Positions 42,601 through 54,894 of a stretch of 64,000 nucleotides of DNA are shown one piece after another. This DNA comes from Dactylellina haptotyla (lineage: Eukaryota; Ascomycota; Orbiliomycetes; Orbiliales; Orbiliaceae), in the NCBI GenBank assembly GCA_031310005.1, contig CM062385.1:372001-436000 (forward strand), given 5' to 3'. Each line of letters starts with the position of its first letter. Within the stretch, counting starts at the first letter, position 1. Position numbers and translations under genes: made by a program. Below the pieces are notes generated by a model, which did not search any database, was not told the origin of the DNA, and was given only the letters and a program-made list of their open reading frames with translations.

Positions 42601-43101
42601 GAGACAGAAACAGGAGATCCGATCAGATCAGCCAACAACCGCAACACCGCAACAACAACAACAACCACCACGGCGGCCGCTCTCCTTCTTCTTAACATCT
42701 CCATCGCCATCTCCAACCTCACCTCCATCTTCCCTGCATCTCTCCTCTGCATCTCCTCCTCGTCCTCCTCTTCCCCTCCTCGCCGTTGTTACGCTTCCAG
42801 TCGCTCTTTCAATTGACGTCGTTTCACCCTCCCGCGCCACTTCCGCTCCTTCTCCTCCGTCCGCCTCCGCTGTCTTTCCCAGCTCCCTCTCAGCTCCCGC
42901 TGACGGCTCACTAATCCGAACGGACGACCGCCTTGCCGAACCCACAATTGCAACCGCAACCACGACCACAACCACAAACCCCCAGTCTGATCTTGCGACA
43001 CTCCGGTTTCTCCAACGACCTACAACAAACCCCCCCTCCCATCCCCAACCGTATTCCAACGGCTAGGAGCCCTCCCCAAAAAACACCAGAGACAAGCAAT
43101 C
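42601..43101 (+). promoter_or_regulatory. CA/CT-rich promoter or 5' leader of ucp3
   Basis: A strongly pyrimidine- and CA-rich stretch (CAACAACAACAACAACCACC, then TCTTCTT and CCTCCTC runs) directly before the ucp3 start. Such tracts are common in fungal promoters and 5' UTRs. Its low complexity keeps several frames open, and I do not read those as genes. Confidence 0.5.
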
Positions 43102-45297
43102 ATGGCTTCTCTATCCAAACGCCAGCAGCAGCGGAACGAAAAACAGCTGCAGGACCTGATCACTAAAGTCCCCGGGAATAACCAGTGCGCAGACTGCCAG
43201 ACACGGAATCCAGGTTGGTCCTCCCACTCCCCTCGGAATGCCCTGAAACATCTATGCTAACCCACACTCTCTTTTGCCGCAGGATGGGCGAGTTGGAGCG
43301 TAAGCACTACCCTCGAAATTATAGAAGAAGAAAAAGGCAACACCTGATAGCTAACTCCGTTGTCTTGCGTTTTTCTTGTTAGTTGGGCATTTTTCTATGC
43401 TTGCGCTGCGCAGCGGTACACCGGAAATTGGGCACACATATCTCCAAAGTTAAGAGTATAAGTCTTGATTCATGGACGAACGAGCACCTCGAGGTAATGC
43501 AATCCTTCTTTATTACCCCCGCCCCCTTCAGATCCGGGTGAAATGCCATCGGATAGGAAGAGTCTGTGCGTGCTAACTACGAAAATGATACGGGTACTGC
43601 AGATGATGAAGAAAACGGGAAACGTCGCCTCCAATGCCATCTGGAACCCGGACCCGCACAAACACCCGGCGCCGGTAGATCTCGAAGACTCGGATTCGAC
43701 CATGGAGAGGTACATCAGGGATAAGTACGAGCGTGGGAAGTTTAAACGGGACGCTCCATCCAGCGGTTCGAGACTGCTATCAGCCATGGCGGGAGTGAGC
43801 ATCAAACGCGAGACATCCCCGGCACCGAAATCCAGAGACGGCAACCCGCGTTCGTCATCGCCGTTCGAGTCGAAGGGTAGTAAGATTCTAGGGATGAATG
43901 GGTCGGTATCGATACCGCCGGAGTACGAGGCAAAGGTTATGAAGCTGAAGGATATGGGATTCGCCGATGAGAAGCAGAACGCTCATGTTTTGAAGCAGAC
44001 GAGAGGAAATATGGAACGGGCGGTGGAATTGTTGATCAAGATGGGTGGTGGAACTACGTCACCGGTGCCGCCTCCTAAGGATAGGCCGGTAGTAAAGAAG
44101 CAGAAGAGTGGGTTGATGCTCGGGGGTGTTAAGGAATCGCAAAGCTCTGGTGGAAACCCGTTTGATCAACTGGATCAGCAGGAGGCTGCTCAAAAACAGC
44201 AGCTACAGCAGCAGCAGCTACAACAGCAGCAGGCACAACAGCAGCAGGCACAACAGCAGCAAGCACAGATACACGCCCCTCAGCCCCAGCAGGCGCAGCA
44301 ACTCTTTATGAACGGGCAGAACGGGCAGTTGCAGAACGGAATGGTTCAAAATGGAGGTCTGGGCCCTGCTCAGTACAATCCGTTCATGCAGCCACAGACA
44401 ACCGGTTATCAGCAGATGCCCCAGCAGCAGCAGCAGCAGCCTCAAGTATACATGAACGGAAATGGACAATGGGTCCAGAACGTCCAGAATCCGTACCAGC
44501 AGGCCATGCTCCAGCAGCAACAGCAACAGCAGGCTTTCGCGCAAGCGCAAGCACAGCAAAGCATACCCACTCCCTTAGCTTCACCCTGGGGAGACGTAGC
44601 TCCACCACAACCACAATATGCGACATCGCATTACACAGGCTCATCTGCTTCGGCTACCCAGAGCCCCATCAGCGCTACCAACCCCTTCTTTGCCAACCAG
44701 GCTCAGCAGACAAACCCGTATATGGCTCAGCAGCAGCAGCAGCAGCAGCAACCGTTCCAGCAAACGTACACACCTCCTCTTCAGCAGGTTCATACTAATG
44801 GCGCACTTCCCGTGCTTTTCCAACCGTCTCCAATATCGCCGTTTCAGGATCATAGTCAAGCGTTCCTTCAGCAGCAGCAACAGCAGCAGATGGCACCTCA
44901 GTTCGCCCAGCAAAACGGCGGGCTCGCTCCGGCACAGCCGCTAGTGCAGCAGCTCACGGGCCGGGCGGATAAGTCCACGATCTTGCAGCTGTACAACTAC
45001 CCACAACTCGCGCCTCCTCCTTCGTCGATCCAGCAGAATGTCCCTGGTCTTCCGACCCAAACGAGGAGTGTTTCCACCCCGGCGTTCCCGAGTTCAGGAA
45101 GCAACAATCCATTCGCATCGAAGATGAACGGTAGTGCACTAATTCCCGTACCAGGACCAGACGTGTTTGGGAAAGCGAAAGGAGGCTCCATGAGAGGACA
45201 CATGACACAGGAATCCGTGGATTTCGTTGCCCTCCAGAACGGCAGGCACAGCCCGGACGCATTTACGAGTTTGAGCGCCAACTTCAGACACAGGTGA
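43102..45297 (+). CDS. ucp3: ArfGAP-UBA domain protein, Ucp3/Gts1 family
   Basis: A GTPase-activating protein for Arf-type GTPases, so probably active in vesicle traffic or endocytosis. I read four exons: 43102-43213, 43283-43299 (only 17 nt), 43383-43493 and 43603-45297; the product is 644 aa. The ArfGAP zinc finger is intact: C29-x2-C32-x16-C49-x2-C52, followed by the arginine finger R57 in CAAVHR. The micro-exon supplies WASWS inside the finger. A UBA domain lies at about 184-229 ([20 protein letters not shown]...). The rest is low-complexity: glutamine tracts encoded mostly by CAG, and four NPF motifs (near 265, 340, 440 and 582), which in the family recruit EH-domain endocytic proteins. 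The last intron has a good branch site, GCTAAC. The domain order matches S. pombe Ucp3 and yeast Gts1. Confidence 0.92.
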
Positions 45298-46489
45298 TTT
45301 ATCAAGATATATATAAGTATTTATTTGTAGTTGATATGAAGCGATATATGGATGTTTTTTTTTCTCTAGGGTTTGGTTGATCTCATTTCATGTTAACAGC
45401 ATATGATGTGGCCAAGGGCTTCCTCTTTTTTCTTCTTTTGGTTTCTTTCATTGGTATTGCGGTTTAAGGGGATGCAAAAAGCTGAATGCATTTTACTCGG
45501 AGACATTACGGATTTTCTTCTTTTCCTGCTTGTTATTTCTTCACTCTGTTACGTTTTTGTAATTTATGATAGCTTCCTGGATTACCCGGTTGTAACTTCA
45601 TATGATATATATCAGCGACGCGGAACTGCCAGGTTCGCCTCATTTCTGTCTATTCATCGTCGTCTACTTCTTCCTTTCACACCAGATCTTGGTGAGTTTA
45701 AATTACTGGTGCTTTTGCCTGTAATTTGCATCCTTTTTTATGATTTGTAGTTACTATGGTTCCGACAAGTTGCCTACAAGTTGGACTCTCCCCTTCCCGC
45801 TGCTACTTTTCTTCTCTCCCGTGTGTATATATATCTATGGAACCAATACCTTTTATTCACGATGCATACTCTTTAAGACATTCATTTTCAAGTAGGTATG
45901 CCAAAATCATACCAATATCTACGCTGTTACCTCAGTTGGATCCTGTTCTCGTGATAGTAACCACAGAACAACAGAATACCCACTCCTCACGAAGGTACAC
46001 ACACCCGCGTCTATTCAGACCCCCCGTCCCCGTCCCTCGCCAGAGCCCAAGCTCTTTGTCTAGGTACAAGGCTGGCCCAAGCTGCAGAAAGGTGCACTGT
46101 TGGCCCGATCCTGCACTTTGTGTTGGTTGGCGTAATTGAACGTTGTCGACGACGCGGTGGAACCGACGCTTACCAACCAACAAGACAACAACCAATTAAT
46201 TAGCCAGCTGCAACCTCCAACCATCCTCGCTCCAACGAACACGTACGCCTCGTCTACACGTCTACACGGCCTCAAGCTCTCGGTCTCGCATCGGCATCTC
46301 CTCCGCCTCGAATCAACGGTCGTCTCTTCCCCCGGGTGTCCCGCTACCAAGCTATTCCAAGCTATCCCAAGCTACTGCCCCGCGATCGTCTACCCCACCA
46401 AGCTACATCCGACAAAAGTCGATTCTACCCCGTTCCCTAGCTACATCGCCAGCTCTTCTATAACTCCCGGGGGTACACAACCGAACGCA
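45298..46489 (+). other. Spacer: ucp3 3' flank and txl1 promoter/5' leader
   Basis: About 1.2 kb between two tandem plus-strand genes. The first part is T-rich, as in a 3' UTR. The second part (about 45950-46489) is C-rich with CCCCGTCCC and TCTACACG-type runs, as in fungal 5' leaders. Open frames here read into the next gene in the wrong frame and are not supported. Confidence 0.45.
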
Positions 46490-47636
46490 ATGTCGACCGC
46501 CGTAGTCGAAATCAGCTCCGAAACTCATCTTAAAGATGTCATGAGCAAGAATTCGGTTGTCGTTATCGACTGTATGTTGCCCAAATGTTTCTTAAAACTG
46601 CATATACTAACACCGAACTGGCGTCTTGCAGTCTTCGCAACATGGTGCGGTCCTTGCAAAGCTATCGCGCCGATATACTCAAAGTTCGCGGCAGAGCTCT
46701 CGCAGCCTGGCAAAATTGCGTTCATCAAGGTCGACACCGATAAGCACCAGGGTATCGCCCAGGCCCATCAAATCAGCGCGTACGAGAACCCACCTTCCCT
46801 CCCACTGCTCGCCATATTTCCCAAAACTGACATGTTCTTTTCATTTGCCTTTCTGAAGAATGCCCACCTTTTTGGTCTTCCAGGGCGGCAACGAGACCCA
46901 CCGCATCAGAGGCGCAGACATCCCAAAACTAACCTCCGCTTTGAAGGAGCTCATCTCGATCGCCGGCGGCGGCGGCGGCGGTGGTTCTTCCTCCTCTTCC
47001 TCGGCATCCTGGACCGGCGCCGACGTACCCCGCGGATACAGAGTAATCAACTCCGAAATCGAACTCAAGGGCCTCGACTGCATGAACTGGAAGAGCGAAC
47101 TAGGCGGCATCCGCACCCTCTTCGACAGCTCCGAACCCGTTACCAAACCCGGCAGCAGTGCTACTAAAGGGAAAGGGAAGGACACCGGCGCCAGCGGCGC
47201 GGATTGGATGGAAAGCGACACGGACGAGCAGTTGATGCTGTTCATCCCCTTCTCAGCTGTCGTCAAAGTCTTCCAGATACAGATCACATCGCTCCCACCG
47301 GATGTAGGCGAGGATGAGGAGGCAGACGATGAGACACCAACACGGCCAAAGACCATCAAGCTGTATTCGAACAATGCGCACATTCTGGGCTTCGACGAGG
47401 CCGAGCAGAAGCCTATGCTGCAGGAGATTGAGTTGAAGGAGGAGGACTGGAAGAATGGAACCGCAACGATCGACACGAGGTTTGTGAAGTTCCAGGCGGT
47501 GAGCACCTTGACGATATTTGTGGTTGATGCGGAGAACGGGGCGGAGAGCGTGAGAATCGATCGGATTAGGATTATCGGGGAGTCTGGTGAGAAGAGAGAT
47601 CAGGGCAAGTTGGAGAAGATTGGCGATGATCAGTGA
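46490..47636 (+). CDS. txl1: Thioredoxin-PITH domain protein, TXNL1/Txl1 type
   Basis: A cytosolic thioredoxin-like protein which in the family associates with the 26S proteasome. I read three exons: 46490-46571, 46632-46779 and 46859-47636; the product is 335 aa. The phases agree, and splicing restores VVVIDFFATWCGPCKAIAP and ISAMPTFLVFQGG. The thioredoxin domain covers about 1-108 with the redox pair C33/C36 (CGPC) and the cis-proline P79. A Gly7-Ser6 linker encoded by a GGC/TCC repeat (about 113-125) joins it to the PITH domain (about 130-325: GYRVINSEIELKGLDCMNW, MLFIPFSAVVKVFQIQI, and the end FVVDAENGAESVRIDRIRI). It is somewhat longer than human TXNL1 (289 aa) because of inserts and the C-terminal tail. 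The second intron ends in AAG, fixed by the conserved AMPTF. Confidence 0.94.
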
Positions 47637-50600
47637 GAGGACCATCTTTTGGTTTTGATAAGGAATGGAAAGGGAAACATTCTAGAGAATTATAACGCAA
47701 GTCGTTTCTTGTTTTTTGCTCGTCTTGTTTTATTTTGATGAACGGGAGGATTGGTAGAGCTTGATGTGACTTTTTGACCAAGAATTCTATTGGGAGAGAC
47801 TCCTTGGATACATATACATCCTGTTAACTTTGCGGGAAGCACCGAAGCGTTATTATATTCTGATTTTCTGGAGATAGCCCCTGTCCTTCTCTTTATCACG
47901 GAATTCAAGCATTTTTCAGGCGTTGCATTTGCGTGATATCCATAGAGTCTTTATGGCTGAAGTTCTATAACATCATGCGAGATCTATAGACGATATAATA
48001 TCGTAATATAGTCCCTTCTAACTGAATATACAGACTTTTACAACACATTTAATCTCCCAGCGAGTCTGAAAACATGTAGCGATGTTATTCTATTGTGTTA
48101 TGGTCTCCCAAAATGCAACAATTCTAGCTTTTGACCACAATGCCACGAGTGCTTCCTTGGAGTATTTCTACAATATGTTCATAATATTCTACTAATAAGG
48201 TATTATAAAATAATAATAGGTGTGGAGACTCCAATTTTCTCTCCATTATTGCAAATTTACATGCAATGGTGTAGTTCTCAAGGTTTGTGGGATATCGAGA
48301 AACCGGCATGATACTCCGATACACCTACCTCACAACATCTATGGCATTAACTTCTCAAGGGACATAAGATGCCAAATGGATTTAATCAAAGCTAATTATA
48401 CATAATAGCACGTTAATTTTATATCCTCAAAATCCGCTCTAGCTTGGAGAGTATTTTCCAAAGACGACGTTAGTCCTACCCGATCTATCAGAGCATAATA
48501 CTACGGCCCGACCGATAATAAACGTCCAATATTTGATTACAATACAAGTTTAATGCCAATATAATAACTCTTTGTTTAGTATTCTCTATTATACTCGTAC
48601 AGATATAGATATTATATTCCTAACGTTGGTAGTCCTCTATAAATAGACAGCTACCGATTTCGTAATGTTCAATACGAGAGGACCATCGCTCAAGGAAGGC
48701 CATCTAAATGCCCTGCCCGAAGTTGATTGAAATCTCATTACACCAGATCGTGGAAAGGCAAGCATGACCCATGAACATTTAAATCATAAAATGTTTTCAA
48801 CGGCTGTCAATTTATTGAAACATATAGATTTTTTTGCCCCGAACTCTGGTTCTCCGGGATCACCCATCAAACAATGCGCACAGGAGCGGGCCGGGTCTCA
48901 AGATCATACGTATCAAAAAAACCCGTCAGCACCGGGATATAGCCTTTTCATATGGCGAAGCAAAAAGCTAGATTTTGTACTTCCCTTTAACAGTTTGCGA
49001 TTTCGCAATGTTGCGAACCCTGTCGTTGCCCTAGATGTCACCTTCTCAAACATGTGAGCGTATTTTTATCACCGAGAACAGCGTCGTTTTTCCTACTTGG
49101 AAACTCGTTCGCCAGCTATTTTTGAAGAGAAAATCTCATACGTCTAGGTATTTAGCCTTCTCTAAAGGCTCTTCGGTACCTTAACTCCCGAACGAAAGGG
49201 AAAAACGAAGAGCGTTGACTTGATTAAACTGTTAAATTCCTACGAATTTGTTCCTCTCGTGACAAAAGCCGTTTCAACCCCAGGAAAACTCGAATCCAGC
49301 CGAAACTCAAATATTCCCCACAAAAACAAAAACGAGACGCAAATAACAGGGTCTGTGAACCAAACCTGCGGTCGACCAAGTGTATGGTTCTCGGGGCAGG
49401 TATGCGGGAATCTAAACCATTCCATTTTGTTCGACTAAGTACAAGAGTGTGTCGTCGATGCTTGTTCATGTTCTCTTTTTTTTCTGTTGCTCTCTGGGGT
49501 GTGTTTTCACGGTCCTTGTCGACGGACTAGGGATAAATGTCACGAGGGATTTTCCTGTAACCCATCGATGGGGACAGTGTATGCTTCGGGAAAGCACAAG
49601 TGTCAAAATATTTTTTCTGGGTTTCCTTTTATTTTCTTTTCATTTCTTAGCTTTTTTTTTTCTTTCTTGCCCTGTCTGGAAATGCGGGATTTGGGTCCGT
49701 CTACAACACCTCGGTTTTTTCTCCAAGGTTGCGTTTTCTATAGTGCATGCACGATCGCTTCATGTTGGGTTATGCACAATGCACAAGATTTTAGCCAGCG
49801 ATTAAAATCAAATCTATTGGTAAGTTTTGTATTGCCGGGCTCTCTTCTTGAGACATCGTTTATGCAGGTACTGGGCAGGGTAGAAGACACATGAGCTACT
49901 TAGGATTCCTAGTAGTAAGGTCTTTCTGTTTTCCTGTGGTAATGGGTTAAAAAACCATCACAATATTGCTGGGTTGGAGGATGCCGCATTGCCGTTCCAT
50001 TCCTACCTGTCCTGGTTGCACGCTTTCTTTCTTTATTTCTTTCTATTACTTTTCTTTTCACGAGCATGCACGATGGCTTGAGGGTTAATACCGTCTGTCG
50101 GGATTTTACCCAGGAAACCTGTTCCTGTGCCAATGGTACGACCGTTTTCTTATTTCTCTTGTTCTCTGTTCTCGTTAGGTTTAGTTTTTCTGGGGTTTAA
50201 TTAAAACAAAGAGAGGTCGTCGGAGGACATCTACCTTTTTCGTCTATATTTCCAAGATTAAATGCCGCTTTGGAGAATTCTGGGGAAGAAAAAAAAGAAG
50301 GAAAAGGAAAATAATGGTTATTTCGTCCTCGAAAGACGCTAGGCCGGGGCAGGCGGGTGAAGTCACGCAATTAACAACAGGAATAAGCCCTTTCCATCCC
50401 GCGGGAAATTTTCCACGGGAAGGGACTTGAGACGAGATGAAATCGACGATGAGACATGCTGTCGACATCGATTCGGCCGGAAAATGGCAAACAGAGCGTA
50501 GATCAAATCTTAGAGGTTTTCTTCGGAGAGATTATTTCCCTGAGCCCTGGAGAGTCAATTAGCTTTGCTTGGACGCCGCGAGTTATCGTGAGGCACCAGG

Positions 50601-53600
50601 TCAGGCACAAGGAAATTTTCTGTTCGGGTTGGCGCTGGTGTTGGCGTTGGTGTTGGGCGGACAGGAACTGTCAAAGTTTTCTCCATTCAGTCAATATCTG
50701 TGCAACACACGCGCGCACAAGTTAAACCTAAGCTATGACAATTTCTCCAATTCGGTGCCTTTTTTGACATCTTCCCAATATCTACATGATTCTCGCCGCC
50801 AGCAAATAGCGTGGACTAGTTTACGAGCTTTGAAACATGCAAAGACGGCAAGTCCCAAGCGCTACATTCCTTTGTGTAAACTCGCAATTACATGTACGCC
50901 CGTATGTATCTCAAGTGGGTTCCTGTTCGAAAAAGCTAGAAAAGCACGAACAGCTGTTGGTCCTCTTTAGCTGTTTTGCCTACGCCGCTGCTACGCACGG
51001 TGTTGCTATGAACGTGGACTTTGACACTAGCTGCATTCATTACGAAGTAAATGTGTCTCCACAGTCAAATTCGCTTTGACCCTATGACATTACCGGAGGC
51101 AATAAGTGCGATATCAAGCGGGGACGGACTTTCGAATCGAGCGTTCTTGTCTCGTTTAGTCTGATATTTGATATTTGATTGGAATGTCTTAACATCGCCA
51201 TGACACGTCCAATCTGTTGTTGGCGTCGACTCGCATCAAAGACATTGGCACTTTTTCGCCCCTCTTCAGACTCCTACGAGAACCCAACTGGCGTCAACGC
51301 TAAGACCCTTCGGATTAGGTTCGGAAGAAATTTAGCGTCCGCGATCCCAGTTTCAGCTGTCCCAAGCAAAATATCTGGACGGATGAAGGTCATGAGGTAA
51401 AACCGACCGAGGCACTGATCTGTGTACGAGTCAAAGCCCGAAACAAGAAGGCTTACAGGTCGATGCCGCCGCTACGGGACATAAAACGTAAGGTAAAGAG
51501 CAGGAGTAGCGGTCACGTCTACAACGCACAATCCTCAGGTGATCTACGACATGGCGTCTGTACCGCAATTGTCATAGCTGGTGCAGCTTGCATTTTCCCC
51601 GTCTATGAGGGCAGGAGAGAGCAGGATCAGAGCACCAGTAATCCATGTCGTTATGGGGTATCTTCTCGCTATACGAAAAAGAGAATGAACGCTGACAAGG
51701 TGTTGCCTCAGACTAATCAAAAAAAGATATGTTTAACGAGAATTATACCGAGCGGTCTAGGGCACGGGAAGAGGTAACCGTAGCATAGCCACCATGTTTA
51801 TTATTTTAATATTTACCTTTGGGGACGGCCCAGAATTGCAGAAAGTGGTAATCAATTTGCCTATATTTGAACAAGGACGCATTTCGGAATGAAAATCCAC
51901 ACGACAGAATGTTGTAATTTGTTGTTAAATTAGCACGCGATGGGGTGTGAAAATAGCAAGAAATAATATTATTTTTAGAATATAGTTGTTGTATCTATAC
52001 GTATGACCTTGATATTTTTGCTCCGTTTCTGTGGGCAAAATGCTGCGGTGTGTGTTGCTTGTCTTACGTTTACGTTACATGCGCATGTATGCACTCAGAT
52101 TTTGATCAGGTTTTTTTATTCTGGAATCTAAGCGAGAGATACGGTGCTGCAAGTTGACGATAATCGACAGGCTTCTCGCAGTAGATACGATACCTCCGGA
52201 TGGTGATCCTCAGGTAACGACCTTTGAGTGGTCTTGTATTTGTGTGAGTGTGGAGTGCTGACTTGGGAGATACCACCGAATGGCATACTCTCTTGCCGAA
52301 ATAGGTTCAGAAATAATTATAATTTTACCGACAAGGTAATCAATCGAGGTTATCCTCGAGGCTCTCCCCGGTTAAGTTCTTGGGAAATATCATGACGACC
52401 GATGCATGCCCTGGGGCACAGTTCGTATCGCTCCCCGGGTAGTCACGGTTTCGCAAAACCTCTTCGGGGGAAGACCCACCGACCAGTGTTACAAACCGAA
52501 AATGTTCATACGCTTAGGTTACAAAGTGTAAAGTTTTAATTCTTTTTTCTCCATTCTTTCGAGCAAGCGTTGTAAACGTGCTCAGGCATTCCGGTCACAC
52601 CGTGATAGGCTTCTGAGCACGTTTCTTAAGCAAATTGAATAATTTGGGGTTGGAAGCGACCGATGTGGATTCGATTATGAATCTGCCATGGCTATGGTTA
52701 TCGACGGAAACTATTCTACTTGACACACGCTACCAGAGTCTTCTTCTTCTACCAGTCCCAAGCGTCCTGGTGTCACGTTCCTGTCAAAAGAAACCTCAGA
52801 TTTGGTAAACTTCAGAGATTTTAAGCGAAGGCATCCACGGTCCGTCTATCTCGCATGGAGGACTACGAGATAGGCAGGTATAACACCTATCTCGTGGGTG
52901 GATTACAACACAAGAATGGTTCCATATCTTGGAGTACGTAAAACCGAGTCTTGCCGAAAAGACCATTTCAGGAACACCAAAAGACGTCCACCCCACGGAG
53001 AGCGTGAGAGTGCGTGCTAGCCTGGTTTGGGGTGCGCCGACCGCATAGCCATCAAGCTCAACAACGGTCTCGACATTTGACAGTCTATAGGCTGATCGTT
53101 ATGATCCTGCGGATAATATAATATATTGCTATTGGAACTTGCCGATTCGCGGCGGTATCCCGCGCTACCGGCCATTTTCTCAAACGGAAACGAAAAAAAG
53201 GTTGCCTACCTCGAATGCCTTTTTAAAATGTATGGGGTTATTTGTTGCTTGGGGACCACAACCACACATGCTCGCACATGACCGAAGTGAGGAATTATAT
53301 TCGCCGACGTGCGCGCAGAAGGGTCTTGATAAAGTTCGATACGCGCCAGGGCATGCATGCAGGATTAATCTCGCTCACTCTTCCTCGAAAGAGAACATGC
53401 GACAGTCAGTCAGACAGTACACATACAGTTTCAATTTGTATAGCCTATAACGCGTAGGTTTGGTCCAATACTCCCCACGCAAGGCACTTCCTAATTCTCT
53501 CATACCACGACATTCGCCGCAAATGAAGAACCCGAAAGAAGTATTCCCACCACGGATTTCATTCAGTGATATGCCCGAAAGCGCAAATGTAATCGAGATA

Positions 53601-53809
53601 ACGAGTACATTTGGATATCGGACCTCGTGGCAAATGCACGAATCTCGCCCCTTGCATCTGAGGCACCAGAAACCTGAACTCCACATTACCACATACACAA
53701 CACAGCCTGTGGAGGTCGCACGATCAAAGTGTTTCCAAGTCGTTAGATTCCCCCGAGGCCGCAAACTTGGCCCCCCAAAAAAATAAAAAATAAAATAAAT
53801 AAATCGTTG
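47637..53809. other. Long gene-poor stretch, normal base composition
   Basis: About 6.2 kb. After the txl1 3' flank, 47.9-48.7 kb is moderately AT-rich and the rest is mixed. ORFs stay under 136 codons, overlap on opposite strands and show no protein-like pattern. It holds a hairpin near 52.87 kb (listed separately) and nothing else that I recognise. Confidence 0.5.
52863..52897. repeat. Inverted repeat / hairpin
   Basis: Arms CTACGAGATAGG (52863-52874) and CCTATCTCGTGG (52886-52897) pair over 12 positions (one a G-T wobble in RNA) around an 11-base loop. A further copy of CTATCTCG lies at 52846-52853, so the same core is present three times. The function is unknown; it could be a terminator, an RNA structure or a small repeat. 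Confidence 0.4.
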
Positions 53810-54703
53810 ATGTCTCGACTTCTGGGCGCGGGATGTTTCGGCCTTTCGGCTTTCATGCAGGTACTGTTGCTAGTGGTACAAGTGAATCATCTACAATTTG
53901 CCACGGCGACAACTGTGGAAATACCTGTCAAGCCGGATCTTCTTGACTATCTCAGACTGAACGAGTTGGCCTTCACTAATCTCGGATACCAGATCGACAA
54001 ACTGAGGGAAGTGAGGATGAATAAATGCCCCACCGGGGATGAACACGATGTATCCACTTTGGTCGGGGAAGCTGACTTGTCGAATTCGTTAACCCATCTC
54101 ATCGGAAAGGTCACATTAGCCGTGTATCAACTGGGTCAATCCATCACCGAGATGCAAAAGGTCCCGATGACCAATCGCTTGAAAACAAGCATGCTGCAGC
54201 TTAAGTTTGGATTCGGAGACATTGCAGGAGCAGAGGCTGCCCGTGATACGCTCATCCAATACCGTGACCGCGTGGCAGGCGAACCTGAGATATTTGGTGA
54301 ATTCTCCAACTGGGTCATGATATTCCCTGGGACAAAGTACCCTCCAGGGTCTCCGAAAAAGAACTTACTGGAATTATCATGGCGGATCGAGGGTGCTGGC
54401 AAGCATGACTTTGACTCCGAGACGGGCAAATTGACGGTTGATACTGCAGCTCGAGCGACCATCACGGAAAGATTTACAAGCATCCTGAACCAGGTCGTGT
54501 CTGGCATCGAGGCGACCCAAGAGGCAAAAGAGTGGGCCGGTGCGAATTTGAAATATCAGCCCGAGCTGCAAAATGTATCTATAGCAAAAACACTCGGCGA
54601 GATGGAGCGATGGTTTGAATGCTGGAAAGTACCACTGAAAGTGATTGTATATACGCTGGAGATTAAGCTAGGCCCATTCCCGCAATGGGAAAGAGAAGAC
54701 TAG
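53810..54703 (+). CDS. Unrecognised, probably secreted protein (297 aa)
   Basis: A single open frame from the ATG at 53810, preceded by an A-rich stretch that suits a fungal start. I do not recognise the family. Residues about 10-30 are hydrophobic and end in ATA-TT, which fits a signal peptide cleaved after about residue 33; a membrane anchor is the alternative. The mature part is mostly polar and helix-prone, with only two cysteines (C73 in MNKCP and one in WFECWKVP near the C-terminus), which could form one disulfide. It ends LEIKLGPFPQWERED. The composition looks like a real protein, unlike the neighbouring frames. It stands alone in a gene-poor stretch, where lineage-specific secreted proteins are often found. 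An N-terminal intron cannot be excluded (a GT follows the CAG at 53858-53860). Confidence 0.62.
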   Translation: MSRLLGAGCFGLSAFMQVLLLVVQVNHLQFATATTVEIPVKPDLLDYLRLNELAFTNLGYQIDKLREVRMNKCPTGDEHDVSTLVGEADLSNSLTHLIGKVTLAVYQLGQSITEMQKVPMTNRLKTSMLQLKFGFGDIAGAEAARDTLIQYRDRVAGEPEIFGEFSNWVMIFPGTKYPPGSPKKNLLELSWRIEGAGKHDFDSETGKLTVDTAARATITERFTSILNQVVSGIEATQEAKEWAGANLKYQPELQNVSIAKTLGEMERWFECWKVPLKVIVYTLEIKLGPFPQWERED

Positions 54704-54894
54704 ACCAATTCTGCAAATCCACAGACGATAGACGTGCCGGTGCCGATATCCACAGAGCTAAACGGGTTCTACGTGCAGGCTACTATTGTATAGCTAACTA
54801 TAACTATAGTGGTACAATACTAATTATCTACCTAATTGGCAAGAGATTTTGATCGCTTTAGCATCCCAATACATGTGATTCCAGCGGCTGGGAG

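Noticed and set aside
42464-43066. 200-codon frame before ucp3, and long antisense frames there
   Set aside because: These are low-complexity CA/CT-rich sequence that keeps frames open on both strands; no domain, and it fits a 5' leader.
46136-47167. 343-codon frame overlapping txl1
   Set aside because: It matches thioredoxin only in the second exon and then reads through an intron into a wrong, arginine-rich frame; the spliced model restores the thioredoxin and PITH domains.
48673-48684. TACGAGAGGACC, identical to the core of the rRNA sarcin-ricin loop
   Set aside because: The sequence on both sides does not follow nuclear or mitochondrial large-subunit rRNA, so a 12-base match alone is likely chance rather than an rDNA or mitochondrial insertion.
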